Made by a program: the position numbers and the translations under genes
Notes under the pieces: model-generated
Database searches by the model: none
What the model was told of the DNA's origin: nothing
What the model saw: only the letters and a program-made list of their open reading frames with translations
Shown here: positions 46,694-55,831 of the stretch, piece after piece
Position numbering within the stretch: the first letter of the stretch is position 1
Layout of the letters: each line of letters opens with the position of its first letter
Assembly (NCBI RefSeq): GCF_003584125.1
Contig: NZ_QXFL01000006.1
Location: 124,001-188,000, forward strand
Reading direction: 5' to 3'
DNA from: Aurantiacibacter zhengii
Lineage (GTDB): Bacteria; Pseudomonadota; Alphaproteobacteria; Sphingomonadales; Sphingomonadaceae
DNA: 64,000 bases

Positions 46694-47059
46694 TTGCACC
46701 AGCCGTTCAATCTGCTTGCCGCGTTCGACCGCGTGACGGACTACTGGTCACCCAGGGTGATTGGCCAAGTGAACGATCAGTTACTCAAGATTGCGAAGCT
46801 GAAAGGTGAATTCGTGTGGCACGCGCACGAAAACGAGGACGAACTGTTCCATATCGTTCGCGGATCGCTGCTGATGCAGTTCGAGGACGGCGAAGTCCTT
46901 CTTGAAGAGGGCGATGTACTGACAGTGCCGAAAGGAACGATGCACAACCCCGTAGCCGAAGAGGAGTGCTGGGTCCTGCTGATCGAACCTGCCGCCACCA
47001 AACACACCGGGGATGTCGTGACCGAACGCACGCGTTCGCTGGAAGACCAGCTCGGCTGA
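46694..47059 (+). CDS. Cupin domain protein
   Basis: A 121-residue single-domain cupin. The metal-binding pattern is HAHENEDELFHI followed by the second motif PKGTMHNP, so His, His, Glu and His ligands are all present. It could be a metal-dependent enzyme or a sugar-binding protein; the substrate is unknown. The TTG at 46694 is chosen as start because GGAG lies 6 nt upstream and the preceding frame is not family-like. It sits antiparallel inside the tsf/pyrH block, an insertion relative to the usual gene order. Confidence 0.8.
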   Translation: MHQPFNLLAAFDRVTDYWSPRVIGQVNDQLLKIAKLKGEFVWHAHENEDELFHIVRGSLLMQFEDGEVLLEEGDVLTVPKGTMHNPVAEEECWVLLIEPAATKHTGDVVTERTRSLEDQLG

Positions 47060-47063
47060 AAGC

Positions 47064-47096
47064 AAAAAGGCCGCCGAACCCGAAAGTCCGGCGGCC
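47064..47096 (-). terminator. Terminator of rpsB-tsf
   Basis: Stem GGCCGCCG (47069-47076) pairs with CGGCGGCC (47089-47096). On the minus strand the hairpin is followed by TTTTT. It ends the tsf transcript. Confidence 0.8.
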
Positions 47097-47124
47097 CCTG
47101 AAAAGCTTTCGGATGTAAGTCCGA

Positions 47125-48051
47125 TCAGCCGCCCACGGCAGCGGCGACTTCTGCGGCGAAGTCGCTTTCTTCCTTCTCGATGCCTTCGCCCAGCTGGAAG
47201 CGGACATAGTCCTTGAGGACGATTTCCTTGCCGGCTTCCTTGCCGGCAGCGGCGACCACATCAGCAATCGCGGTCTTGTTGTCGATCACGTAGACCTGGC
47301 TGAGGAGAGCGTTCTCCTTGGCGTATTTCTTGATTGCGCCGTCGACCATCTTTTCCTGCACGTTTTCGGGCTTGCCGCTTTCGGCAGCCTTCTCGGCAGC
47401 GATCTTGCGCTCGCGCTCGATCACTTCGGGGTCGAGGTCTTCGGCGGTCAGCGCCAGCGGGAAAGCGGCGGCGATGTGCATGGCCAGCTGCTTGCCCAGC
47501 GGTTCCAGAACGTCAGTACCGGCTTCGGATTCCAGAGCGACGAGCACGCCGATCTTGCCGAGGTTCGGAGCCTGCGCGTTGTGCATGTAAGGCACGATCA
47601 GGCCGTTGGAGACAGACACGCTTTTCATGCGGCGAACCTGCTGGTTCTCACCGATGGTGGCGACGTTGTCGGTCAGCTTCTCGGCCACGGTGCCGCCGTC
47701 GGGGTAGGATGCGGACTTCAGCGTTTCCACGTCGTCGGTGTCCATGCCCAGAGCCACGTCGGTGGTCTTGCGGACGAAATCCTGGAACTTCTCGTTCTTG
47801 GCGACGAAGTCGGTCTCGGAGTTCACTTCGACGGCAACGCCCTTGGTGCCTTCCACGGCAACGCCAACGAGGCCCTCGGCCGCGGTGCGGCTGGACTTCT
47901 TCTGCGCGGTGGCAAGGCCCTTGGCGCGCAGCGCGTCGATCGCGGCTTCGATATCGCCATCGGCGGCTTCCAGAGCCTTCTTGGCGTCCATCATGCCCGC
48001 GCCGGTCTTCTCGCGCAGGGCTTTCACATCGGATGCGGAAAATGCAGCCAT
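47125..48051 (-). CDS. tsf: Elongation factor Ts
   Basis: A 308-residue guanine nucleotide exchange factor for EF-Tu. The signature [19 protein letters not shown] is near the N-terminus, and [12 protein letters not shown] follows. An N-terminal UBA-like domain and the two core subdomains are complete. It lies 108 nt downstream of rpsB and ends at a hairpin terminator. Confidence 0.98.
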   Translation of the reverse strand: MAAFSASDVKALREKTGAGMMDAKKALEAADGDIEAAIDALRAKGLATAQKKSSRTAAEGLVGVAVEGTKGVAVEVNSETDFVAKNEKFQDFVRKTTDVALGMDTDDVETLKSASYPDGGTVAEKLTDNVATIGENQQVRRMKSVSVSNGLIVPYMHNAQAPNLGKIGVLVALESEAGTDVLEPLGKQLAMHIAAAFPLALTAEDLDPEVIERERKIAAEKAAESGKPENVQEKMVDGAIKKYAKENALLSQVYVIDNKTAIADVVAAAGKEAGKEIVLKDYVRFQLGEGIEKEESDFAAEVAAAVGG

Positions 48052-48159
48052 GTTTCTATTCCTTCAGATTGGTTTTGTGCCGGTTCACGGCGATGCGTGA
48101 ACCGGCCCATTGTGCGTAGATTGTGACGCGCAGCTTACGCGGCGCGCATCACGACCGGA

Positions 48160-48933
48160 TCAGGCGTCGGCTTTGGCGTCTTCGGCCACGGCAGCTTCGG
48201 CAGGCGGTGCATCCATGGCGCCGATGTCGGCACCCGAATCCACCACGCCTTCGGTCTTGCCGGTGGTCGCGGCCTGGGCGACGGCGTCGCAATACAGGCG
48301 CACGGCGCGGCTGGCGTCGTCGTTACCGGGGATCGGGAAGGCGATGCCGCTGGGATCGACATTGGTGTCGAGCACGGCGATCACGGGTATGCCGAGCACG
48401 CCGGCTTCCTTGATGGCGAGATCTTCCTTGTTGGCGTCGATCACGAACATCACGTCCGGAATGCCGCCCATGTCGCGGATGCCGCCCAGGGAGAGTTCCA
48501 GCTTGTCCTTCTTGCGCGTCAGCTGAAGGACTTCCTTCTTCGTCAGCAGGCTGGTGTCACCGGCCAGCTGCTCTTCCAGGTTCTTCAGTTCGCGGATGGA
48601 GCCCGAAATCGTCTTCCAGTTGGTGAGCATGCCGCCCAGCCAGCGGTGGTTGACGAAGTGCTGGCCACAGGCGCGTGCGGCCTGAGCAATCGGCTCCTGC
48701 GCCTGGCGCTTGGTGCCGACGAACAGCACCTTGCCGCCTGCACGCACGGTGGAGGACACGAAGTCCAGCGCACGCGCCATCAGGGGAACGGTCTGCGACA
48801 GGTCGATGATGTGAACACCGTTGCGGCTGCCGAAGATGTACGGCTTCATCCGCGGGTTCCAGCGGTGGGTCTGGTGGCCGAAGTGTGCGCCGGCCTCGAT
48901 CAATTCCTGCATCGTGACGGTAGGAGCCGCCAT
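48160..48933 (-). CDS. rpsB: 30S ribosomal protein S2
   Basis: A 257-residue protein with the S2 blocks [32 protein letters not shown] and [19 protein letters not shown]. It ends with an Ala/Asp/Glu-rich tail ([15 protein letters not shown]). First gene of rpsB-tsf. Its promoter should lie in 48934-49131, which also contains GC-rich inverted sequences that could form a leader structure. Confidence 0.98.
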   Translation of the reverse strand: MAAPTVTMQELIEAGAHFGHQTHRWNPRMKPYIFGSRNGVHIIDLSQTVPLMARALDFVSSTVRAGGKVLFVGTKRQAQEPIAQAARACGQHFVNHRWLGGMLTNWKTISGSIRELKNLEEQLAGDTSLLTKKEVLQLTRKKDKLELSLGGIRDMGGIPDVMFVIDANKEDLAIKEAGVLGIPVIAVLDTNVDPSGIAFPIPGNDDASRAVRLYCDAVAQAATTGKTEGVVDSGADIGAMDAPPAEAAVAEDAKADA

Positions 48934-49131
48934 AAGTAAATTCCTTTCCGGTTAAGCCTCTGGAAGACGGGGAACCGGCCCACGGACATTATCCGCGGGC
49001 GGCACCGGTATGTCAGTGCCTTCCATGTGGATTTGCCCTCTTCGGCCGAAACGGGAATCGTTTCTGCCCTTCAGGCGTGGGCGCCATTAGCGGAGCATTG
49101 CGAGGAAATCCACCCGTAAATCACAGTCACG

Positions 49132-49197
49132 GAACACAAGCGGAACAAAAGTGTTGACCCTGCGGAACAAAAGTGGAACAAAGAACGCAACAGGAAC
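49132..49197 (+). promoter_or_regulatory. Three tandem SOS (LexA) boxes
   Basis: GAAC-N7-GAAC occurs three times: 49132-49146, 49165-49179 and 49183-49197, each half-site pair 11 bp apart. This is the alphaproteobacterial LexA operator (GTTC-N7-GTTC read on the other strand). A -35-like TTGACC at 49154-49159 lies between boxes 1 and 2, so boxes 2 and 3 would cover the core promoter. The last box ends 19 nt before the ATG of the small membrane protein gene. Confidence 0.8.
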
Positions 49198-49216
49198 AAA
49201 CGCAGGATCCGGAACA

Positions 49217-49417
49217 ATGACCACGGCCATCGCACTCTCCATCTTCTTCGGCTTCGTCGCGGCGCTTTCGCTCCTCTCCTGCCACGCCTGCATCCGTTAC
49301 GGCGTGATCCGCTGGGGTGAGACCCGCCGTGAACTGGCCGCTATCGGTCGCCCTTCCCCGACAGAGCCGCGTCTACTTCGTCGACCGCAAGAGGCTTTCG
49401 CGATGCTGGCGGCATAG
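49217..49417 (+). CDS. Small single-span membrane protein, predicted SOS-induced
   Basis: A 66-residue protein. Residues 4-22 form a hydrophobic helix (AIALSIFFGFVAALSLLS), followed by two cysteines (CHAC), a short basic-amphipathic stretch (YGVIRWGETRRELA) and a Pro/Arg-rich tail. No family recognised. Directly upstream are three LexA-type boxes. Small inner-membrane proteins under LexA control can be cell-division inhibitors, such as SidA of Caulobacter; this role is inference. The last 26 codons overlap the 3' end of pssA in antisense. A second ATG is not available, and the upstream ORF extension runs through the operator. Confidence 0.65.
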   Translation: MTTAIALSIFFGFVAALSLLSCHACIRYGVIRWGETRRELAAIGRPSPTEPRLLRRPQEAFAMLAA

Positions 49418-50303
49418 CCGTTTCACCGGTTTCCGGCGTATCGTCGGATACCTCGGCCCGGCGTTCTCGCTTGACCTTGGCGTATCCGGTAACCGACCAG
49501 ACGATCAGCGCCATGTAGACAACGCCGATCAGCACAAGCGTCCACCACGTTTCGATCAGCAGGCCACCCACCAGCAAGCCTGCCAGCGCTATGAAGGCCA
49601 GCTTGAAATCGCCTGAGGGGGCCAGGGATTTCCAGCTTGGCGTGGCCATGTTCGAGACCATCAGAATTGCCACCAGTATGATCCACGGTCCGACGAGCAA
49701 CGGCTCGCGGAAAATTGCTTCGCCCGTGGCCAGCCACAGGTAGACCGGCATGAAGGCAAAGCCTGCCCCCATCGGTGCAGGGACTCCCGTCAGGTATCCG
49801 GCGGACTTGTGCGGCTGGTCATCCACGTCGATCTGCGCGTTGAAGCGGGCCAGGCGCAAGGCACAGCAGATGGCATAGGCGAGCGCCGCCAGCCAGCCTA
49901 GGCGCGGCGCGTCCACCAGCGCCCACAGGTACAGCACCAGAGCCGGGGCGATGCCGAAGCTGGCGGAATCGGAAAGGCTGTCCAGTTCCGCACCGAAACG
50001 CGACTGCGCCTTCAGCAACCGTGCGATGCGGCCATCCATGGCATCAAGAACACCTGCCAGGATCATGGCGAATACCGCCTGCGGCCACTGGTTTCCGATA
50101 GCAAAGAGAATGCTGGTAAGGCCCGAACACAGCGCGGCGGCGGTAATGGCATTGGGCAGCACTGCCCGAAGGGACAGGCCCTTGCCGGCGCGAGAGCGCG
50201 TTACCCGCTCGTGCTCACTGGCCTTGGGCCCCAGCCATGCGGGCCCTGCACTTACCGTGTCATCGTCGTCATAAGCGATACTGTCGTCTTCACCCGGCCT
50301 CAC
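49341..50303 (-). CDS. pssA: CDP-diacylglycerol--serine O-phosphatidyltransferase
   Basis: A 320-residue membrane enzyme with the CDP-alcohol phosphotransferase motif: D87-x-x-D90-G-x-x-A-R, then G104-x-x-x-D108-x-x-x-D112. About eight membrane segments. A hydrophilic N-terminus of about 45 residues and a polar C-terminus flank the core. It makes phosphatidylserine, which the overlapping psd gene (4 nt) converts to phosphatidylethanolamine. Its 3' end overlaps the small SOS-type gene in antisense. Confidence 0.95.
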   Translation of the reverse strand: MRPGEDDSIAYDDDDTVSAGPAWLGPKASEHERVTRSRAGKGLSLRAVLPNAITAAALCSGLTSILFAIGNQWPQAVFAMILAGVLDAMDGRIARLLKAQSRFGAELDSLSDSASFGIAPALVLYLWALVDAPRLGWLAALAYAICCALRLARFNAQIDVDDQPHKSAGYLTGVPAPMGAGFAFMPVYLWLATGEAIFREPLLVGPWIILVAILMVSNMATPSWKSLAPSGDFKLAFIALAGLLVGGLLIETWWTLVLIGVVYMALIVWSVTGYAKVKRERRAEVSDDTPETGETAMPPASRKPLAVDEVDAALSGKGDR

Positions 50304-51052
50304 TGGCTTACTCCTTCCAGCAGACCAGCCGTGCCGATTTCGGCCAGCACCGTTTCACCTGCAATTACGCGCTGCCCCAGCAGCACTTTTGGCTCCGTTC
50401 CCGCAGGCAGATAGACATCCACCCGGCTACCGAAGCGGATCAGCCCCACCCGTTGCCCTGCGGCGACAGTGTCGCCCGGCTTCACGAAAGGCACGATGCG
50501 ACGCGCGATCAGTCCGGCAATCTGCGTAAAGCCGACCGTGGTGCCGTCTCCGCGCTCTACAAGCACGTGCTGGCGTTCGTTCTCTTCGCTTGCCTTGTCG
50601 AGGTCGGCGTTCATGAAGGCGCCGGGAATGTAGACGATGCGCCGGATGGTGCCCGGGATCGGCGAGCGATTGATGTGCACGTCGAACACCGACATGAAGA
50701 TGGAAATGCGGGTGACGGGATCCTTGCCCAGCCCGCGCCCGGTATCCTCCGAGGAATTCTGCAATTCGGGCGGCGGAACGACCTGGGCGATCAGGGACAC
50801 GAGTCCGTCTGCCGGGGAAACCATCAGCCGTTCGCCCTGTGGCACGACCCGCTCCGGATCGCGGAAAAATGCGAAGACGCCTACAGACAGCAGCAGCAGC
50901 GGCCAGCCCAGCCAGTCCCAATCGAAGATCAGCAGGAAGGCCAGCGCCACCCCGGCGGCAATCATTCCAAACTTGCGGCCCTCGGGATGAATCGGGGGCA
51001 ACCCCCATTCGGCATCGCCGCGACCGCGGTTGTCTCTAAGTTCACCAGCCAT
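50300..51052 (-). CDS. psd: Phosphatidylserine decarboxylase (short form)
   Basis: A 250-residue proenzyme that processes itself to alpha and beta chains at a Gly-Ser bond, visible as RFGSRVD near the C-terminus. The serine becomes the pyruvoyl group. Two membrane segments near 32-60. The HINRSP block ([15 protein letters not shown]) is typical of the short psd-A form. It lies upstream of and overlaps pssA, so phosphatidylethanolamine synthesis is one operon. Confidence 0.95.
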   Translation of the reverse strand: MAGELRDNRGRGDAEWGLPPIHPEGRKFGMIAAGVALAFLLIFDWDWLGWPLLLLSVGVFAFFRDPERVVPQGERLMVSPADGLVSLIAQVVPPPELQNSSEDTGRGLGKDPVTRISIFMSVFDVHINRSPIPGTIRRIVYIPGAFMNADLDKASEENERQHVLVERGDGTTVGFTQIAGLIARRIVPFVKPGDTVAAGQRVGLIRFGSRVDVYLPAGTEPKVLLGQRVIAGETVLAEIGTAGLLEGVSQ

Positions 51053-51145
51053 CGCCCCTACCTATGCTCTTGCCACGATGGTCACAAGCGATACCGCCTT
51101 TTGTACCCGCTGGCCTTTGCCGATTATGCACACCATTTGGGCACA

Positions 51146-52486
51146 ATGTCAGATGACTATAACGATGCCGACACACGCGCCGTTCCCGGTAGCCGCCGCG
51201 CCCGCATGGGGCAATTCGGGCGGCTCGCGGGCGGACTGGCAGGCGGCATCGTGGCCGAGGGGGCAAGGCGCCTGGCCGAGGGGAAACGCCCCCGCCTGAA
51301 TGAATTGCTGCTGACACCAGGCAATGTCGGCCGGGTGGCCGATCGCCTCTCCGAACTGCGCGGCGCGGCAATGAAGCTGGGCCAGATGGTGTCGATGGAC
51401 GCCGGCGATATCCTGCCACCGGAACTCGCGCAGATTATGGCGCGCCTGCGCGAAAACGCCCATTCCATGCCGCCAAAGCAGCTTGAGGCCGTGCTGGCGA
51501 AGGATTGGGGCACGGGCTGGCGGCGAGACTTCAAGTATTTCAATCCGCGCCCACTCGCGGCCGCGTCGATCGGCCAGGTTCACCGGGCCACGACCCGCGA
51601 CGGACGCGACCTGGCGATCAAGGTGCAATATCCCGGCGTTCGCGAATCGATCGATGCCGATGTCGACAATGTCGCCACCCTGCTTCGCGTTTCCGGCCTG
51701 CTGCCCAAGGAACTGGACATTGCCCCGCTGCTGGAAGAAGCCAAGACGCAGCTGCACGAAGAAGCGGACTACCAGCGCGAAGCACGGCAGATGCGGGCCT
51801 TCCGCGAACTGCTGGCCGGTGAGGACGATTATATCGTGCCCGATTTTCACGAGGACCTGACGACGACGAATGTCCTGGCGATGGATTTCGTCCCCGGCAG
51901 ACCGATCGAAAGCCTTGAGGAAGAGCCGCACGATGTCCGCAATGCCATGATGGAAAGGCTCATTTCCCTCGTGCTGCGCGAACTGTTCGACTTCCGCCTG
52001 ATGCAGACCGATCCCAATTTTGCGAACTACCGTATCTCCGAAGACGGCACCCGGCTCGTGCTGCTCGATTTCGGCGCGGCGCGAGAAGTGCCCCCGCACG
52101 TAGCCGAGAATTATCGCACGCTTCTGGAAGCTGGCCTTGCCGAGGATCACGCAGCCATCGCGGAGGCCGCGATTGCGGCTGGCTTCCTGTCCCGGCACGC
52201 CGCGGATACCCATCGCGACGGACTGGACAGGATCATCTCGGTGATCGTCGCCGAACTTTCGCGCCCGGGCCTGTTCGATTTCGGCGACCGGGCTTTTGTC
52301 AAAACCATTCGCGAGGAAGGGATCGCCATCGCCCAGGATCGCGCGGCATGGCACTTGCCGCCCGCTGAAATCCTTTTCGCCCAGCGCAAGATCAGCGGCA
52401 CCGCATTGCTGGCCGCGCGCATGAAGGCGAAGGTGAACGTGCGCGAACTGGTTACCGAAAAGCTGGCGAGCCTCCCGAAGCCGTAA
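51146..52486 (+). CDS. ABC1/UbiB (ADCK) family atypical kinase
   Basis: A 446-residue protein of the UbiB/COQ8 family. The KxGQ motif (K77-L-G-Q80), the Ala-rich loop AAASIGQVH and the Mg-binding region LLDFGAAREV are present. QTDPNFANY replaces the usual QxDPHPGN. Family members support ubiquinone synthesis or act as ATPases. This is a soluble form without the C-terminal membrane helices of E. coli UbiB, so it is likely a paralogue (Abc1-like). The start ATG at 51146 is chosen because the upstream frame overlaps psd in antisense. Confidence 0.85.
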   Translation: MSDDYNDADTRAVPGSRRARMGQFGRLAGGLAGGIVAEGARRLAEGKRPRLNELLLTPGNVGRVADRLSELRGAAMKLGQMVSMDAGDILPPELAQIMARLRENAHSMPPKQLEAVLAKDWGTGWRRDFKYFNPRPLAAASIGQVHRATTRDGRDLAIKVQYPGVRESIDADVDNVATLLRVSGLLPKELDIAPLLEEAKTQLHEEADYQREARQMRAFRELLAGEDDYIVPDFHEDLTTTNVLAMDFVPGRPIESLEEEPHDVRNAMMERLISLVLRELFDFRLMQTDPNFANYRISEDGTRLVLLDFGAAREVPPHVAENYRTLLEAGLAEDHAAIAEAAIAAGFLSRHAADTHRDGLDRIISVIVAELSRPGLFDFGDRAFVKTIREEGIAIAQDRAAWHLPPAEILFAQRKISGTALLAARMKAKVNVRELVTEKLASLPKP

Positions 52487-52497
52487 ACCCGCTTGCG

Positions 52498-53901
52498 CTA
52501 TTCCATCGAGAAGTCGAACGGCACGCCGCTTTCGCGGTAACGGACCGGCACGATCTCGCGCCCCATCGGCGGCGCGGAACGGGCGATGCAGCGGGGCCGG
52601 TGACAGAGCCGGCAGGCAACGCCGATCGGGGTCGGCTCCGCCGCTGCCAGCGTTTCGCCATAGGCCAGCTTGTCCATATGCGAGGCGGAACACGCAATCG
52701 CGACGGAGCGCACCACCCGCGGCACACCGAACGCCCCGCCCCCGCCCCGCACGGTGCGGGCGATGGACACGTAACGTTCTCCGTCGGGCAACTCGATCAG
52801 CTGCGCGTCCACCGTATTGGGCTGGTCGAAAACCGTGTGGACGTTCCATAAGGGGCATCCGCCCCCGTGGCGCGCGAAGGGGAAGCCGGCCCCGTCCAGG
52901 CGCTTCGACACGTTGCCCGCGCGGTCGACCCGCAGGAAGAAGAACGGCACGCCTTCTTCTCCGGGTCGCTGAAGGGTGGTGAGCCTGTGGGCCGCCTGTT
53001 CGAAACTGACAGCAAAGCGGGAGCACAGTGCCTCTACGTCATGGCGCATGTCCGCCGCTGCCTTGGCAAAAGCGCGGTAGGGCATCAGCAGGGCAGCGGC
53101 CCAGTAGGATTGCAGGGCGCGGCGCACCAGCCGCTTGCCATCGTCGCTGCCCAGCCGACTTTCCGAAACGATCCGCGCAATCGGCTGCTCCTGCTCGATG
53201 ATGGCGATCTGCAAGGCGGCCTGGAAACGGCGCCCGGCCTGGTCGATCCGTTCCGAGATATGGATCCGGCGGCGGTGGTAATCGTGCCAGCGTAGCGCGC
53301 CGCGCAGCAGGCCATCGTCGGTAAGACGCAGTTCGAGCTGGTGCTGCTCGAAAAGGTGATCCTGCATGGCGGCGAAGGAATCGAGCTTGCGCGCAAGCGC
53401 CGCCGCGCTGTCGTCCAGTTCCGGAAAGCAATTGCGGCGCGCCGCCAGGAATGCGCGGGCCTCTCCCACCGGATCGCTCGCCACAGCCCCGCTACCCTGT
53501 TCCTCCGACAAATCGCGGCGTTCGGCCAGCACGAGCTGCTCTTCTCCAAAGGCGGTATGGAGGCGAAGGATCGCTTCCGCCATGCCGGGATAGCTGGTGG
53601 CAATGTCTTCAATGTCGAGCGGCTCTATCGCGATGTCGGCGAACAACGGATCACGCAGGACCGATTGCAACCGTGCTGCAGTCTCGTCCGCGTCGCCATC
53701 TGCCAGGTCGGCCACGTCTATGCGATATGTAGTGGCGAGCTTCAGTAGCATCTCTGCAGTTACCGGCCGCTGGTTGCGCTCCATCAAGGCGATGTAGCTG
53801 GCCGAGATATCGAGATCGCTCGCCATGTTGGCCTGGGTAAGTCCAAGCTCGCGGCGCAATTTCTTCAGCCGGGGCCCGAGGTAGAGTGTCTTGACAGCCA
53901 T
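52498..53901 (-). CDS. RamB/ScfR-type XRE regulator of the glyoxylate shunt
   Basis: A 467-residue regulator: an N-terminal XRE helix-turn-helix (about 9-63), a central ImmA/IrrE-like region (about 150-300), and a C-terminal DUF2083 domain with several cysteines (GGGCPLW, AIACSASH, VACRLCHRPRC). Family members (RamB in Corynebacterium, ScfR in alphaproteobacteria) control acetate and short-chain acyl metabolism. It is divergent from aceA, and a perfect 15-bp inverted repeat lies between the two start codons. It probably binds there to control aceA-glcB and itself; whether it activates or represses cannot be read. Confidence 0.85.
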   Translation of the reverse strand: MAVKTLYLGPRLKKLRRELGLTQANMASDLDISASYIALMERNQRPVTAEMLLKLATTYRIDVADLADGDADETAARLQSVLRDPLFADIAIEPLDIEDIATSYPGMAEAILRLHTAFGEEQLVLAERRDLSEEQGSGAVASDPVGEARAFLAARRNCFPELDDSAAALARKLDSFAAMQDHLFEQHQLELRLTDDGLLRGALRWHDYHRRRIHISERIDQAGRRFQAALQIAIIEQEQPIARIVSESRLGSDDGKRLVRRALQSYWAAALLMPYRAFAKAAADMRHDVEALCSRFAVSFEQAAHRLTTLQRPGEEGVPFFFLRVDRAGNVSKRLDGAGFPFARHGGGCPLWNVHTVFDQPNTVDAQLIELPDGERYVSIARTVRGGGGAFGVPRVVRSVAIACSASHMDKLAYGETLAAAEPTPIGVACRLCHRPRCIARSAPPMGREIVPVRYRESGVPFDFSME

Positions 53902-53919
53902 GCGTGGTTCCGTGGAAAG

Positions 53920-53964
53920 TGTCGAACTTTACAACCTTACACGCAAATCTTGTAAAGTTCGACA
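53920..53964. promoter_or_regulatory. Perfect 15-bp inverted repeat, probable operator for aceA and its regulator
   Basis: TGTCGAACTTTACAA (53920-53934) and TTGTAAAGTTCGACA (53950-53964) are exact reverse complements with a 15-nt spacer. The site is 19 nt upstream of the regulator ATG and 84 nt upstream of aceA. The arm core AACTTTACAA resembles the A/T-rich RamB sites known from Corynebacterium (AAACTTTGCAAA type). The role is inferred from position and symmetry. Confidence 0.75.
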
Positions 53965-54047
53965 ACATTACATCGAAACACACGACGGCGACGATCCCAG
54001 TTGGCACAAGCGCGGTAAGCCAAGAATTCTACAAGGATCGTACCGCA

Positions 54048-55640
54048 ATGACATATTTCGAAGAAATTCACCGCCAGACCGGCATCAAGCACAAGCACGG
54101 CGCTGACTGGCAGGGCATCGACCCCGAATTCGCCGCCCGCCTGCGTGCGCAGAACAGCTTCCAGACCGGCCTCGACATTGCTCGCTACACGGCAAAGATC
54201 ATGCGTGCCGACATGGAGGCCTATGACAAGGATCCGGCGCAATACACCCAGTCGCTCGGTTGCTGGCACGGATTCATCGGCCAGCAGAAGATGATCTCCA
54301 TCAAGAAACATTTCGGCACGACGAAGGGGCGCTATCTCTATCTCTCCGGCTGGATGGTTGCCGCCCTGCGCAGCGAATTCGGCCCCCTCCCCGACCAGTC
54401 CATGCACGAAAAAACCAGCGTTCCGGCGCTGATCGAAGAGCTCTACACCTTCCTGCGCCAGGCCGATGCTCGCGAACTGGGCGGCCTTTTCCGCGATCTG
54501 GACCGCGCCCGCAAGGCAGGCGACGAAGCTGCCGCAGCCAAGGCGCAGCAGGCCATCGATAACTTTGAAACGCACGTGGTGCCGATCATCGCCGATATCG
54601 ATGCGGGCTTCGGCAATGCAGAGGCAACCTACCTGCTGGCGAAGAAGATGATTGAGGCTGGTGCCTGCGCGCTGCAGATCGAGAACCAGGTTTCCGACGA
54701 GAAGCAATGCGGCCACCAGGACGGCAAGGTTACCGTTCCGCACGAGGACTTCCTGCAGAAGATCCGCGCGATCCGCTACGCCTTCCTCGAACTAGGCGTG
54801 CCCGACGGAATCATCGTCGCGCGCACCGATTCGCTGGGTGCCGGCCTCACCAAGCAGATCGCCTTCACCCGTGAACCGGGCGACCTTGGCGACCAGTACA
54901 ACAGCTTCCTGGACTGTGAACCCGTGGAAGGCGCAGGGAACCAGGGCGACGTGCTTATGAACCGCGATGGCAAGCTGGTGCGCCCCAAGCGCTTGCCCTC
55001 GAACCTGTTCCAGTTCCGCCCCGGGACGGGCGAGGATCGCTGCGTTCTCGATTGCATTACTGCGCTGCAGAACGGTGCCGACCTGCTCTGGATCGAAACC
55101 GAAAAGCCGCACGTGGAGCAGATCGCCGGCATGGTGGACCGCATCCGTGAAGTCGTGCCCAATGCAAAGCTCGTCTACAACAACTCGCCCAGCTTCAACT
55201 GGACGCTGAGCTTCCGTCAGCAAATCTACGATGCCTGGGAAGCGGCGGGCAAGGACACGGCGATGTACGAACGCGACATGCTGATGAGCCAGCACTACGA
55301 CGACACCGAACTGGCGAAGGAAGCCGACGAAAAGATCCGCACCTTCCAGCGCGATGGCGCCGCGAGGGCCGGCATCTTCCACCACCTGATCACCCTGCCG
55401 ACCTATCACACGGCTGCGCTCAGCACCGATAACCTCGCCAAGCGCTATTTCGGCGAGGAAGGGATGCTCGGCTACGTCAAGCAGGTGCAGCGCGAGGAGA
55501 TCCGCCAGGGCATCGCCTGCGTGAAGCACCAGAACATGGCCGGTTCCGACATCGGGGACGACCACAAGGAAGCTTTTGCCGGAGAGGCGGCCCTGAAGGC
55601 CGGCGGCGAAAACAACACCATGAACCAGTTTGCGGCCTGA
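54048..55640 (+). CDS. aceA: Isocitrate lyase
   Basis: A 530-residue enzyme that cleaves isocitrate to succinate and glyoxylate, first step of the glyoxylate shunt. The catalytic cysteine C221 lies in the KQCGHQ loop, a variant of the KKCGH signature seen in the longer isocitrate lyase subfamily. GWMVAALRSEFG and PSFNWTLSF are further blocks. ATG at 54048; the open frame upstream crosses the operator and is not family-like. Followed by a 51-codon gene and glcB in one operon. Confidence 0.97.
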   Translation: MTYFEEIHRQTGIKHKHGADWQGIDPEFAARLRAQNSFQTGLDIARYTAKIMRADMEAYDKDPAQYTQSLGCWHGFIGQQKMISIKKHFGTTKGRYLYLSGWMVAALRSEFGPLPDQSMHEKTSVPALIEELYTFLRQADARELGGLFRDLDRARKAGDEAAAAKAQQAIDNFETHVVPIIADIDAGFGNAEATYLLAKKMIEAGACALQIENQVSDEKQCGHQDGKVTVPHEDFLQKIRAIRYAFLELGVPDGIIVARTDSLGAGLTKQIAFTREPGDLGDQYNSFLDCEPVEGAGNQGDVLMNRDGKLVRPKRLPSNLFQFRPGTGEDRCVLDCITALQNGADLLWIETEKPHVEQIAGMVDRIREVVPNAKLVYNNSPSFNWTLSFRQQIYDAWEAAGKDTAMYERDMLMSQHYDDTELAKEADEKIRTFQRDGAARAGIFHHLITLPTYHTAALSTDNLAKRYFGEEGMLGYVKQVQREEIRQGIACVKHQNMAGSDIGDDHKEAFAGEAALKAGGENNTMNQFAA

Positions 55641-55675
55641 CAACCGCGCAAGCGTGAAGAAGAAGGAGAAGTAAA

Positions 55676-55831
55676 ATGGCAGAACCGACAATGGCACGCC
55701 CGGTCTTCTCGACCGAGGATTTCACCCTCATCCGCAATGCGCTGGCAGTGGCCATCCGCGACGGAGAAGACAACGCCGAGACGCGCAAGCTTGTGAACCT
55801 GCACCACCGCATGGGGCGGTTCGGCCGATGA
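55676..55831 (+). CDS. Small conserved-looking protein between aceA and glcB
   Basis: A 51-residue frame too short for common ORF cut-offs. It reads MAEPTMARPVFSTEDFTL, then IRNALAVAIRDGEDNAETRK and ends LVNLHHRMGRFGR. AGAAGGAGAAG lies 5 nt before the ATG, one of the strongest ribosome-binding sites in the window. The TGA overlaps the glcB ATG (ATGA), so translation is coupled. It is charged, helical in character and has no membrane segment. I do not recognise a family. The position suggests a role in, or dosage link with, the shunt enzymes. Confidence 0.8.
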   Translation: MAEPTMARPVFSTEDFTLIRNALAVAIRDGEDNAETRKLVNLHHRMGRFGR

